Assembly (NCBI GenBank): GCA_016281115.1
Contig: JAEEHZ010000149.1
Location: forward strand, 1 to 6,515
DNA: 6,515 bases
DNA from: Clostridiaceae bacterium
GTDB lineage: Bacteria; Bacillota; Clostridia; Oscillospirales; Acutalibacteraceae
Reading direction: 5' to 3'
Position numbers and translations under genes: made by a program. Positions 1-5,421 of the stretch are shown here, piece after piece. How positions within the stretch are numbered: the stretch's first letter is position 1; each line of letters opens with the position of its first letter. A model generated the notes under the pieces. It made no database searches, was not told the origin of the DNA, and saw nothing but the letters and a program-made list of their open reading frames with translations.

Positions 1-1161
1 GACGACGAAGGTAACACTTATACTGACGAAGAAACCATTAAGAACCTCACACCCGAAGACGGCGCAGAGATAACCTTCAAGGCAGACTGGAAAGCTAATG
101 AGTACAAAGTTACATTTGATGCAAACGGCCACGGCACACCGAGCATTGAATCTAAAACTGTTGTATTTGACAGCAAATACGGTGAGCTTGCAACAATAAG
201 TGCAGAAGGATACGTATTCGGCGGCTGGTACCTGAACGCGGAATGTACGGGAGCTGAGATCAAAGCGGAATCCATTGTTAAAACAGCAGGAGATCACACA
301 CTCTATGCTAAATGGTCATTGGCCACATTCAAGGTTATTTATGACGGTAACGACGGAACTATCGGCACCAAGGAAAGATACGAGAAGAACGCAGAGTTCA
401 AGTCGATTGTTACTGTAGATACAAATGATTTTGAAAACACGGGCTATGTATTTATCGAGTGGAATACAAAGGCAGACGGTACGGGTACAATATATGACGA
501 GTCTTCTACATTTGAAATGCCCGCACATGATGTAACACTGTATGCGCAGTGGGAGAAAGCCGGATTCTACATCACTTATAAGGGCAACGGCGGACTTGAT
601 AAGGACAGCAAAGACACTGTGGAAAAACCGCATGTATCAAATATGCCTGCGGAAATAGCCAAGAATATGTTTGAAAGAAAGGGCTACGTATTTATCGGAT
701 GGAGTACAGAGATAATAACGAAAGAAATTACAAACATTAGTTCCTTGTATCAGCCCGGTGACCTTTATCTTGATGGTGAGTCGATCACACTGTATGCCGT
801 TTGGAAGAAGATAGACGGCGGCGAATATATGGACATAACCGACACCGATAAAAAGAACACAGACACATCAACAGCAACGGATACCTCGTCTGATACCGCC
901 ACAGACAGCGGTATTGACACCGAATCAGAGGAACCTGTACCCAGCAAGCCTCTTTACGGTGACGTTGACTGCAACGGCAAGGTTACTATGGAAGACGTTG
1001 TAGCATTGCAGAAGATTATGGCAAAGCTTGCTACACACGAGCAGTACGGCGAAATGTCACGTATTAATTCCGATTGTGTACACGACGATGTAATTAATAT
1101 GATGGACGTAACCGAGATCCAGAAATTCCTTGCAAAGCTCATTCCCGATCTTGATCCGTAA
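1..1161 (+). CDS. Secreted InlB-repeat protein with C-terminal type I dockerin (3' part only)
   Basis: The reading frame is open from the first base, so the true start lies upstream; 386 residues are visible, ending in tandem TAA TAA. An internal TTG at 319 is not the start, because repeat sequence continues in frame before it. Visible are three complete InlB/Listeria-Bacteroides-type repeats (about residues 35-105, 109-184 and 188-268) and the tail of a fourth (1-30). Each has a GYVF-x-x-W core and ends in LYAxW. A Thr/Asp/Ser-rich linker (about 275-317) leads to a dockerin (about 318-386). Its first calcium loop is canonical (DVDCNGKVTMED) with helix ALQKIMAKL; the second (DCVHDDVINMMD, helix EIQKFLAKL) is degenerate. 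By family knowledge, dockerins bind cohesins on scaffoldins or the cell surface, while InlB repeats act as extracellular stalk or adhesion modules. No catalytic domain is visible, so whether this is an adhesin, a structural protein or an enzyme appendage cannot be told. A terminator follows 28 bp after the stop. Confidence 0.9.
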   Translation, partial: DDEGNTYTDEETIKNLTPEDGAEITFKADWKANEYKVTFDANGHGTPSIESKTVVFDSKYGELATISAEGYVFGGWYLNAECTGAEIKAESIVKTAGDHTLYAKWSLATFKVIYDGNDGTIGTKERYEKNAEFKSIVTVDTNDFENTGYVFIEWNTKADGTGTIYDESSTFEMPAHDVTLYAQWEKAGFYITYKGNGGLDKDSKDTVEKPHVSNMPAEIAKNMFERKGYVFIGWSTEIITKEITNISSLYQPGDLYLDGESITLYAVWKKIDGGEYMDITDTDKKNTDTSTATDTSSDTATDSGIDTESEEPVPSKPLYGDVDCNGKVTMEDVVALQKIMAKLATHEQYGEMSRINSDCVHDDVINMMDVTEIQKFLAKLIPDLDP

Positions 1162-1188
1162 TAAGTTACGAAACGCAATAAATTAACG

Positions 1189-1221
1189 AAATTCCCGTCC
1201 TGTTTACAGGGCGGGAATTTT
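1189..1221 (+). terminator. Rho-independent terminator after the dockerin gene
   Basis: The arm at 1189-1203 pairs with 1206-1220 through up to 15 bp (one G-T wobble) around a tight TTTA-region loop. The GC core is CCCGTCC/GGGCGGG. The 3' arm ends in AATTTT, a short U tract, and the 5' arm carries the complementary A tract, so the hairpin could also work weakly on the other strand. It separates the surface-protein gene from pduL. Confidence 0.8.
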
Positions 1222-1252
1222 GCCGAAAATAATAAATAATTCAAATAAACTA

Positions 1253-1281
1253 TTGAATTATCCTTTGAAAAGTTGTAACAT
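1253..1281 (+). promoter_or_regulatory. Candidate sigma-A promoter for pduL
   Basis: TTGAAT (1253-1258) and TAACAT (1276-1281) are separated by 17 bp, which predicts a transcript start near 1288, about 29 nt before the pduL ATG. The element matches 4 of 6 consensus bases at each box. The same TTGAA(C/T)-17-TAACAT arrangement occurs in front of udk on the other strand, which lends some support. A second TTGAAA at 1265 has no good -10 at the right distance. Confidence 0.45.
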
Positions 1282-1316
1282 ATATCTGTTATCAAAGAAA
1301 AAGGTGGTAGATAAAA

Positions 1317-1883
1317 ATGAACATTATGGTAGAGACCTCGGCACGTCACATTCACGTAACACAAGAGGTATTTGAAAAGTTATTCGGCAAAGACGCAACT
1401 CTTACAAAGAAGAAAGATCTGTCTCAGCCCGGTCAGTATGCCTGTGAGGAAAAGGTTAAGGTTATAGGACCGAAGGGCGAAATGGCAATGTCCATTTTGG
1501 GACCCATGAGAGCCGATACTCAGGTAGAAGTAGCGCTTACCGACGCAAGAAAGCTCGGCATAGCCGCGCCTGTAAGAGAATCGGGAGATATAGAGGGAAC
1601 ACCCGGGTGCAAGCTTGAAGGCCCCTGTGGCTCCTGCGAGATAGAAAAGGGCGTTATCGCCGCGAAAAGACATATTCACCTTACACCCGCCGACGCGGAG
1701 AAATTCGGCGTTTCTGATAAGCAAATCGTTTCTGTTGAGGTAGGCGGTGAAGGAAGAAAGCTTATTTTTGGTGATGTGGTTGTAAGAGTAAGCGAGAAGT
1801 TTGCTCCTGCAATGCACATTGACACAGACGAATCAAACGCTGCCGGACTTTGCGGAACGGTAGAGGGAAAAGTAATAATCTGA
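1317..1883 (+). CDS. pduL: PduL-type phosphate propanoyltransferase / phosphotransacylase
   Basis: This cytosolic enzyme of 188 residues interconverts acyl-CoA plus phosphate with acyl-phosphate plus CoA. In PduL enzymes the substrate is propanoyl- or acetyl-CoA. The two-lobed PduL fold is seen in ARHIHV (residues 9-14) and KRHIHL (117-122), plus MHIDTDESNAA (166-176). H11, H13, H119, H121 and H167 correspond to the zinc-ligand and catalytic histidines known from this family. The connecting segment GIAAPVRESGDIEGTPGCK (81-99) is also typical. There is no N-terminal encapsulation peptide: the catalytic domain starts at residue 1, and no microcompartment genes are nearby. It therefore probably serves as the soluble acetate- or propionate-forming phosphotransacylase feeding an acetate kinase encoded elsewhere (inference). 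An AAGGTGG ribosome binding site (1301-1307) lies 9 nt before the ATG. The gene has its own candidate promoter upstream and a strong terminator just after the stop, so it is probably monocistronic. Confidence 0.92.
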   Translation: MNIMVETSARHIHVTQEVFEKLFGKDATLTKKKDLSQPGQYACEEKVKVIGPKGEMAMSILGPMRADTQVEVALTDARKLGIAAPVRESGDIEGTPGCKLEGPCGSCEIEKGVIAAKRHIHLTPADAEKFGVSDKQIVSVEVGGEGRKLIFGDVVVRVSEKFAPAMHIDTDESNAAGLCGTVEGKVII

Positions 1884-1902
1884 TTTGAGAATATTTCAGA
1901 AG

Positions 1903-1947
1903 AAGCCAAAGGTAAGCTCTGTTTCAGAGGTTGCGTTTGGCTTTTTT
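1903..1947 (+). terminator. Strong hairpin terminator between pduL and the alarmone synthetase gene
   Basis: The outer stem AAGCCAAA (1903-1910) pairs with TTTGGCTT (1936-1943). It continues through GTAA/TTGC (one wobble) to CTCTG (1917-1921)/CAGAG (1925-1929) around a TTT loop, with only two G-G mismatches. The run TTTTTT (1942-1947) follows directly. It lies 20 bp after the pduL stop and only 17 nt before the next start codon, so it either ends the pduL transcript or limits read-through into the alarmone synthetase gene. Confidence 0.88.
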
Positions 1948-1964
1948 ATATATGGGAGGACGAT

Positions 1965-2771
1965 ATGAGCTTAAATAATTTGGATCTGGAAAAAATAAGG
2001 GACGGAATACTTCGTGACAGTATAATGAGTGATGAATTTCTCGGGTTTATGGAGGAGAATATGAAGCCGTATAATTCTCTTCTTGCCTATTACAGATGCG
2101 CCATTATGGAAATTGAAACGAAATTTAAGGTGTTGAACGAGCAGTTTTCGCTGCAATACGACAGAAACCCCATAGAGAGCATAAAATCGAGAATAAAATC
2201 CAACGAAAGTTTGATAAGGAAAATACGTGACAGAAAAATTCCGCTCACCCTGGAGGCCATAGAGGAAAATATAACCGATATTGCGGGTGTAAGGGTAATT
2301 TGCTCTTTCCCCGAAGACATATATATGCTTGCGGATTGCCTGCTTAATCAAGATGACATAGAGCTTATAAAAGAAAAAGATTATATAAAGAACCCAAAAC
2401 CGGGCGGATATCGCAGCCTTCATCTGATAGTTCAGGTGCCTATATTTTTGCAAAACGAAAAGCGCAATATGAAAGTAGAGGTTCAGCTCAGAACAATTGC
2501 GATGGATTTTTGGGCTAGTCTTGAACACAAGCTGCGCTATAAAAAGAACATACCGGAAAAACAGGCGCAGGAGCTTGCTTATGAGCTGAAACAATGTTCC
2601 GAGATAAGCTCGGAGTTAGACGCCCGTATGCAGGAGATACGCAATCGTATAACCCTTGCCGAAAGCGCCTACTCCGAGAAAAAGGACGCTTATTCAAAAT
2701 TTCCTTTGTTTAACTCACCGTTTGGGCTTCTTTCACAGCTGACATCAGACGGTGAAGAAAATACAGAATAA
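1965..2771 (+). CDS. Small alarmone synthetase (RelP/RelQ-like GTP pyrophosphokinase)
   Basis: This is a single-domain (p)ppGpp synthetase of 268 residues; it transfers pyrophosphate from ATP to the 3' OH of GDP or GTP in the stringent response. The RelA/SpoT synthetase domain spans about residues 40-195. It contains ITDIAGVRVICSF (103-115, D105 expected to bind Mg), KDYIKNPKPGGYRSLHL (138-154, the nucleotide-binding loop; Y149 expected to stack on the guanine) and VEVQLRTIAMDFWASLEHKL (171-190, E172 expected to bind Mg). There is no HD hydrolase domain and no TGS or ACT region, so it is a small synthetase rather than a long Rel. The helical C-terminus (about 196-238) fits the oligomerising helix of these enzymes. 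GGGAGGA (1954-1960) lies 4 nt before the ATG. Such enzymes are usually regulated by transcription and, for RelQ types, allosterically by pppGpp. No clear promoter is visible between the preceding hairpin terminator and the start. RelP and RelQ cannot be separated by eye, so no symbol is given. Confidence 0.93.
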   Translation: MSLNNLDLEKIRDGILRDSIMSDEFLGFMEENMKPYNSLLAYYRCAIMEIETKFKVLNEQFSLQYDRNPIESIKSRIKSNESLIRKIRDRKIPLTLEAIEENITDIAGVRVICSFPEDIYMLADCLLNQDDIELIKEKDYIKNPKPGGYRSLHLIVQVPIFLQNEKRNMKVEVQLRTIAMDFWASLEHKLRYKKNIPEKQAQELAYELKQCSEISSELDARMQEIRNRITLAESAYSEKKDAYSKFPLFNSPFGLLSQLTSDGEENTE

Positions 2772-2978
2772 TTTACAAAAACATATGTTAATTAAATTTA
2801 TAATTTTCAAGGTGTGTTTTTGTATAAAAATCGGGTTGAAAAATATAAATACAAATAGTTAAAAAGTGTTAAAAAATGGTTACAAGACAGGGCGAGAATG
2901 CTAAAAAATCGGCTTATACAGCAGGTTTATACGTTTTGCGACAACAGATATTCTTTTACTAAAAAAATCGTCAAACAC

Positions 2979-3007
2979 TTGACACATGTAAAATTACAAA
3001 TTGTAAT
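2979..3007 (+). promoter_or_regulatory. Strong sigma-A promoter in the AT-rich intergenic region
   Basis: TTGACA (2979-2984, perfect consensus) and TGTAAT (3002-3007, 5 of 6) are separated by exactly 17 bp, predicting a start near 3014. The transcript would run through the DnaA-box-like block before reaching the 88-residue gene at 3273, giving a leader of about 260 nt. A weaker alternative nearer that gene is TTGCCT (3137-3142) with TATTAT (3161-3166) at 18-bp spacing. Confidence 0.65.
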
Positions 3008-3011
3008 TTTA
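2989..3011. promoter_or_regulatory. Perfect palindrome overlapping the promoter, candidate operator
   Basis: Arms TAAAATTACAA (2989-2999) and TTGTAATTTTA (3001-3011) are perfect reverse complements around a single central A. The palindrome covers most of the spacer and all of the -10 element of the TTGACA/TGTAAT promoter, a typical repressor position. The inner core TACA-AAT-TGTA resembles BlaI/MecI-type sites (TACA-NN-TGTA), but the spacing is 3 rather than 2, so the regulator family is not assigned. Part of the arm (ATTACAAATTG) recurs at 3181-3191 without its partner arm. Confidence 0.5.
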
Positions 3012-3038
3012 GGGTATAAATATGTAACCAAAAGTGCG

Positions 3039-3068
3039 ATGTTGAAACATTATTAACAGTTTCAACAT
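3039..3068. repeat. 10-bp inverted repeat enclosing a DnaA-box-like site
   Basis: ATGTTGAAAC (3039-3048) and GTTTCAACAT (3059-3068) are perfect inverted repeats with a 10-nt spacer. The spacer carries most of TTATTAACA (3050-3058), two mismatches from the DnaA box TTATCCACA. In RNA it would form a 10-bp hairpin in the leader of the transcript predicted to start near 3014. There is no T tract after it, so it is not a terminator. Confidence 0.6.
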
Positions 3069-3133
3069 AGTTATCAACAGGAAAATCGCTTAAAACGGTA
3101 TAAAAATCAACACTTTCAACATAGTTATCAACA
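3060..3133 (+). repeat. Two perfect 20-bp direct repeats carrying DnaA-box-like 9-mers
   Basis: TTTCAACATAGTTATCAACA occurs at 3060-3079 and again at 3114-3133, with start-to-start spacing of 54 bp (about five helical turns). Each copy ends in TTATCAACA (3071-3079 and 3125-3133), one mismatch from the consensus DnaA box TTATCCACA, in the same orientation. Each also begins with TTTCAACA, a weaker box-like element. With TTATTAACA at 3050-3058 this gives at least three clustered box-like sites on one strand within 84 bp. The repeat and the sites are directly visible; binding by DnaA is inferred. Confidence 0.6.
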
Positions 3134-3272
3134 TATTTGCCTGTCTACTGATAGTATAAATATTATTTTGCCTTTAAAATATTACAAATTGAATAGTAAT
3201 TTACAAATAAATGAATATAAATAAAAATACCTTCCAATCATAAATTTATAAGCAAATACAACGGAGGAATTT

Positions 3273-3539
3273 ATGATAAAAGGTATAAACAGACAGATAA
3301 TAGAAATAACAAACACGGATAATATTTATTATGAAAGGGCTTTTCTTGTGGTAAGACCGGAATATAAAAGTGCGGACTATCACTTGCTCAAACGCCAGGC
3401 AGAGGAGCTTGTATCGGGATTCAGTGCGCCGTCGGCAATCAAAAAGACTCATATGATAGCATATTGGGCAACAAGAATTATATTATTTGCCGCGGCAGGC
3501 TCGGCCGCTACGCTTTTAATTATGAGCTGTATTCATTAA
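3273..3539 (+). CDS. Small single-span membrane protein of unknown function (88 aa)
   Basis: The function is not recognised. The N-terminal part (about residues 1-58) is soluble and charged, with MIKGINRQIIEITNTDNIYYERAFLVVRPE suggesting a short alpha/beta unit; I give only the impression that similar small proteins exist in other Clostridia. A hydrophobic helix at about 63-86 (IAYWATRIILFAAAGSAATL core) is followed by only two residues, so the protein looks tail-anchored with the N-terminal part in the cytoplasm (inference). There is no signal peptide. GGAGG (3263-3267) sits 5 nt before the ATG, which supports this start strongly. The long AT-rich region upstream carries a promoter, an operator-like palindrome and DnaA-box-like repeats. 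The next gene starts 57 bp downstream on the same strand with no terminator between, so the two may be co-transcribed. Confidence 0.8.
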   Translation: MIKGINRQIIEITNTDNIYYERAFLVVRPEYKSADYHLLKRQAEELVSGFSAPSAIKKTHMIAYWATRIILFAAAGSAATLLIMSCIH

Positions 3540-3596
3540 TTCTTATAATTGTTCATATATTTTAACGGACATACTTTTTTGGAGCTGATCAAATAT

Positions 3597-4202
3597 ATGA
3601 ACAAAACAAAGTATAAATGCTGTGAGATTTTGGGGATACCGTTTACACTTTTGATAGGTGTTATTCTGCAAAATTTGTATACGCTTGCCTCCGATGAGCC
3701 GCTTTCGCTCATTATTGCTTCGGTAAACGGCAGCGTGTGGGAAAAGAGCAAGGTGTTTGCATTGCCGTACGCCGTGTGGGCAATTATTACATACGCAGTG
3801 TCTAAACCCCGTTTTAAAGCTTTTTTTGCTGCAAAGACCGTGGGTGCATACAGCATGATAGCATCGTGTATTGCTTTTAATTGCTTTGCTATAGGCATAA
3901 ATGGCACGAATTACGGCTTTGCTGAGGTTGTCATCAATTTAGCTGCCGTAGCAACAGGTTATATCGTTTCCTACAAAATATACAATTTGAATAAAGATGT
4001 ATCGGATATCTTTATTCCTGCCGTTTTCGGCGTAGCGCTTTTTGTCGCCGCATATTTTTGCTTTACGTTTTATCCTGCACATATAGAGATCTTTTATGAC
4101 GACCGTTTAAACACATACGGGATTCCACTCACGACTTATTACGGAGATTTATATCTCGATGTGATGTATGGACAGCGTTATTATCCGGTTTTTCAGTATT
4201 AA
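3597..4202 (+). CDS. Five-span integral membrane protein, DUF6512-like
   Basis: A polytopic membrane protein of 201 residues with predicted spans at about 10-29, 52-69, 80-101, 109-129 and 138-158. The polar ending contains YGIPLTTYYGD (174-184). The segment SVNGSVWEKSK (42-52) before span 2 and the FTFYPAHIEIFYD...YGIP ending resemble, from memory, the DUF6512 family (which has VNxSVWEH and FTxxPPH-type motifs); the match has not been searched. Function is unknown. The frame opens further upstream with a TTG at 3549, but no ribosome binding site precedes that codon and the extra 16 residues are not membrane-like. The ATG at 3597 has GGAG (3581-3584) 12 nt before it, a somewhat long spacing, and is preferred. 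It lies 57 bp after the 88-residue gene and is closed by the long hairpin at 4275-4318. Confidence 0.78.
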   Translation: MNKTKYKCCEILGIPFTLLIGVILQNLYTLASDEPLSLIIASVNGSVWEKSKVFALPYAVWAIITYAVSKPRFKAFFAAKTVGAYSMIASCIAFNCFAIGINGTNYGFAEVVINLAAVATGYIVSYKIYNLNKDVSDIFIPAVFGVALFVAAYFCFTFYPAHIEIFYDDRLNTYGIPLTTYYGDLYLDVMYGQRYYPVFQY

Positions 4203-4274
4203 GTTTTCGTTATTCATTTAGAAAATCCTGCCTATTACTGAAGATTTAAGACTGAAACTTAAAAGTGAATAATA

Positions 4275-4318
4275 CAAAGGGAAAATCCCGTCACGATAGT
4301 GACGGGATTTTCCCTTTG
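4275..4318. terminator. Bidirectional terminator with a perfect 20-bp stem
   Basis: The arms at 4275-4294 and 4299-4318 are perfect reverse complements around the loop GATA. The GC core CCCGTCAC/GTGACGGG is flanked by AAAA on the left and TTTT on the right, so either strand yields a hairpin followed by a short U tract. It lies between the end of the plus-strand membrane protein gene and the minus-strand tRNA unit, the usual place for a shared terminator. Confidence 0.85.
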
Positions 4319-4356
4319 GGGTTAACGAATAAATATACAAAAGTTATATCGCGGGC

Positions 4357-4391
4357 AAAAATAATCACGCCCAAAGAAAACTTTGAGCGCG
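4357..4391 (-). terminator. Terminator of the tRNA-Thr transcript
   Basis: On the minus strand CGCGCTCAAAG pairs with CTTTGGGCGTG (plus-strand 4381-4391 and 4366-4376) around a TTTT loop, with G-T wobbles only. ATTATTTTT (4357-4365) follows. On the plus strand the wobbles become mismatches, so the element is directional. It begins 24 bp beyond the tRNA 3' end. A small GC hairpin (4400-4414, arms GCGGCG/CGCCGC) lies directly after the tRNA CCA. Confidence 0.75.
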
Positions 4392-4414
4392 AATTGGGCG
4401 CGGCGGCTCGCCGC

Positions 4415-4490
<76 letters not shown>

Positions 4491-4522
4491 AATATACGCA
4501 CTTTACCTGCAAGTGCCTGTAT

Positions 4523-4551
4523 ATAATACCACAGTGTTTTGTATATTTCAA
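4523..4551 (-). promoter_or_regulatory. Promoter of tRNA-Thr
   Basis: On the minus strand TTGAAA (4546-4551) and TATTAT (4523-4528, 5 of 6) are separated by 17 bp, with TGG directly before the -10 (extended -10). The predicted start is near 4516, leaving a leader of about 26 nt. That leader contains a small hairpin, GCACTT/AAGTGC (4498-4516), before the mature tRNA 5' end. Confidence 0.75.
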
Positions 4552-4596
4552 GTTTATTTTTAAAATTATTAAAAATAATCTCTGCGGTTGCCCTTT

Positions 4597-4636
4597 TATA
4601 AAGAAAGCAGACTGCACATCTTCATATACAGTCTGC
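4597..4636 (-). terminator. Terminator of udk
   Basis: On the minus strand GCAGACTGTATAT pairs with ATGTGCAGTCTGC (13 bp, two G-T wobbles) around a GAAG tetraloop, and TTTCTTTAT follows. It lies about 20 bp beyond the udk stop codon and before the tRNA promoter, so udk and the tRNA are separate units. Confidence 0.82.
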
Positions 4637-4656
4637 AATTATCTTTTTGCAATATA

Positions 4657-5301
4657 TTAATCTGCTTCTTCGTTTACTAATTCGGGCTTTTCTACGTGAT
4701 TTTGTATACGCTGCATTATCATATCAAGAGCAACAAGATTATATCCGCCGTCAAGAACGATTATATCTGCATAGCGTTTTGTAGGCTCTACAAACTGCTC
4801 GTGCATGGGCTTTACCGTTGTAAGATACTGATTAACGACCGACTCTAAGTTTCTTCCTCTTTGCTGAACGTCGCGCATAATTCTGCGTAATATTCTTACA
4901 TCGGCGTCTGTATCTACAAATATTTTTATATCCATTAGGTCTCTGAGTCTCGGGTCGTGGAACACAAGTATGCCCTCTACAATAATTACCTTTGAGGGTT
5001 TTATCTCAACAGTTTCCGTTCCGCGGTTGTGTATTTTATAATCGTACACGGGGCACTGAACGCTCTGACCTGATTTAAGCTTGTTTATGTGGTCTATTAC
5101 CAAGTCTGTGTCAAATGCGTCCGGATGGTCGTAATTAAGCTTTGCACGCTCTTCATAAGGCAACTCGTAGTGGGCTTTGTAGTAGTTGTCGTAATAAACA
5201 ACGCTTATATCTCCGCTAAATTGCTTTACAATTCGCTTTAGCAGGGTCGTTTTGCCGCTTCCTGTGCCTCCGGCAATTCCTATTGTCATAACTTCCGACA
5301 T
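4657..5301 (-). CDS. udk: Uridine kinase (uridine/cytidine phosphorylation)
   Basis: This cytosolic pyrimidine-salvage enzyme of 214 residues transfers phosphate from ATP or GTP to uridine or cytidine, giving UMP or CMP; the length is normal for bacterial Udk. The P-loop is GGTGSGKT (11-18). VVYYDNYYK (34-42) holds the likely catalytic Asp38. NYDHPDAFD (56-64) and PVYDYKIHNR (84-93, with H91 and R93) form the nucleoside pocket. VIIVEGILVF (105-114) is the Walker B-like strand. IFVDTDADVRILRRIMRD (127-144) and the Arg-rich RGR (148-150) form the lid. The start ATG has GGAGG (plus-strand 5311-5315) 9 nt upstream. A promoter at 5349-5377 and a terminator at 4597-4636 suggest a single-gene transcript. 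No other nucleotide-metabolism gene is adjacent. Confidence 0.95.
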   Translation of the reverse strand: MSEVMTIGIAGGTGSGKTTLLKRIVKQFSGDISVVYYDNYYKAHYELPYEERAKLNYDHPDAFDTDLVIDHINKLKSGQSVQCPVYDYKIHNRGTETVEIKPSKVIIVEGILVFHDPRLRDLMDIKIFVDTDADVRILRRIMRDVQQRGRNLESVVNQYLTTVKPMHEQFVEPTKRYADIIVLDGGYNLVALDMIMQRIQNHVEKPELVNEEAD

Positions 5302-5348
5302 AATATAATACCTCCGCTAAATTATTGTCGTCACTCAAGGCCACTTAT

Positions 5349-5377
5349 ATGTTACCACATTTTTATACTGCGTTCAA
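5349..5377 (-). promoter_or_regulatory. Promoter of udk
   Basis: On the minus strand TTGAAC (5372-5377) and TAACAT (5349-5354) are 17 bp apart. TGG directly before the -10 makes an extended -10, as at the tRNA promoter. The predicted start near 5342 leaves a leader of about 40 nt before the udk ATG. It lies downstream of the terminator of the preceding gene. Confidence 0.6.
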
Positions 5378-5421
5378 TGATAATTTCAAAAAAATAATAT
5401 TTTGTCATATTTGTTACTTTA

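Larger units (their letters stand above)
2772..3272. other. AT-rich gene-free region with regulatory and DnaA-box-like sites
   Basis: This 501-bp stretch holds no convincing reading frame. Its left part (2772-2970) has a weak 10-bp inverted repeat (TACAAAAACA at 2774-2783, TGTTTTTGTA at 2815-2824, 31-nt loop) that could be a poor terminator for the alarmone synthetase gene, and a tandem GTTAAAAA-type 10-mer (2858-2877). The 11-mer GTATAAAAATC occurs twice (2822, 3099) and ATTACAAATTG twice (2993, 3181). The central part holds a strong promoter with an overlapping palindrome and a cluster of DnaA-box-like repeats, listed separately. The right part (about 3143-3260) is very AT-rich and leads into the ribosome binding site of the next gene. 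Confidence 0.7.

Noticed and set aside
319..1161. Separate gene starting at TTG 319
   Set aside because: The same frame is open back to base 1 with continuous InlB-type repeat sequence, and no ribosome binding site precedes 319.
1971..2594. 207-residue minus-strand reading frame
   Set aside because: It is antisense to the well-supported alarmone synthetase; the translation looks like no known family and has no ribosome binding site.
3039..3056. Short leader peptide (ATG TTG AAA CAT TAT TAA)
   Set aside because: It has five codons, no ribosome binding site and no amino-acid bias suggestive of an attenuator.
3060..3133. CRISPR array or plasmid iterons
   Set aside because: There are only two perfect 20-bp copies with one 34-bp gap, no further repeats and no cas or rep gene nearby.
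2772..3272. The chromosomal replication origin (oriC)
   Set aside because: Box-like sites and AT-richness fit, but dnaA, dnaN and rpmH are absent, the 9-mers are one or two mismatches off consensus, and the left-hand genes point toward the region. Kept only as a DnaA-box-like cluster.
3536..3907. 123-residue minus-strand reading frame
   Set aside because: It is a shadow of the five-span membrane protein gene with no supporting start signal or motif.
4400..4414. GC-rich 6-bp hairpin as the tRNA terminator
   Set aside because: No T tract follows on either strand; the hairpin at 4357-4391 is the better terminator.
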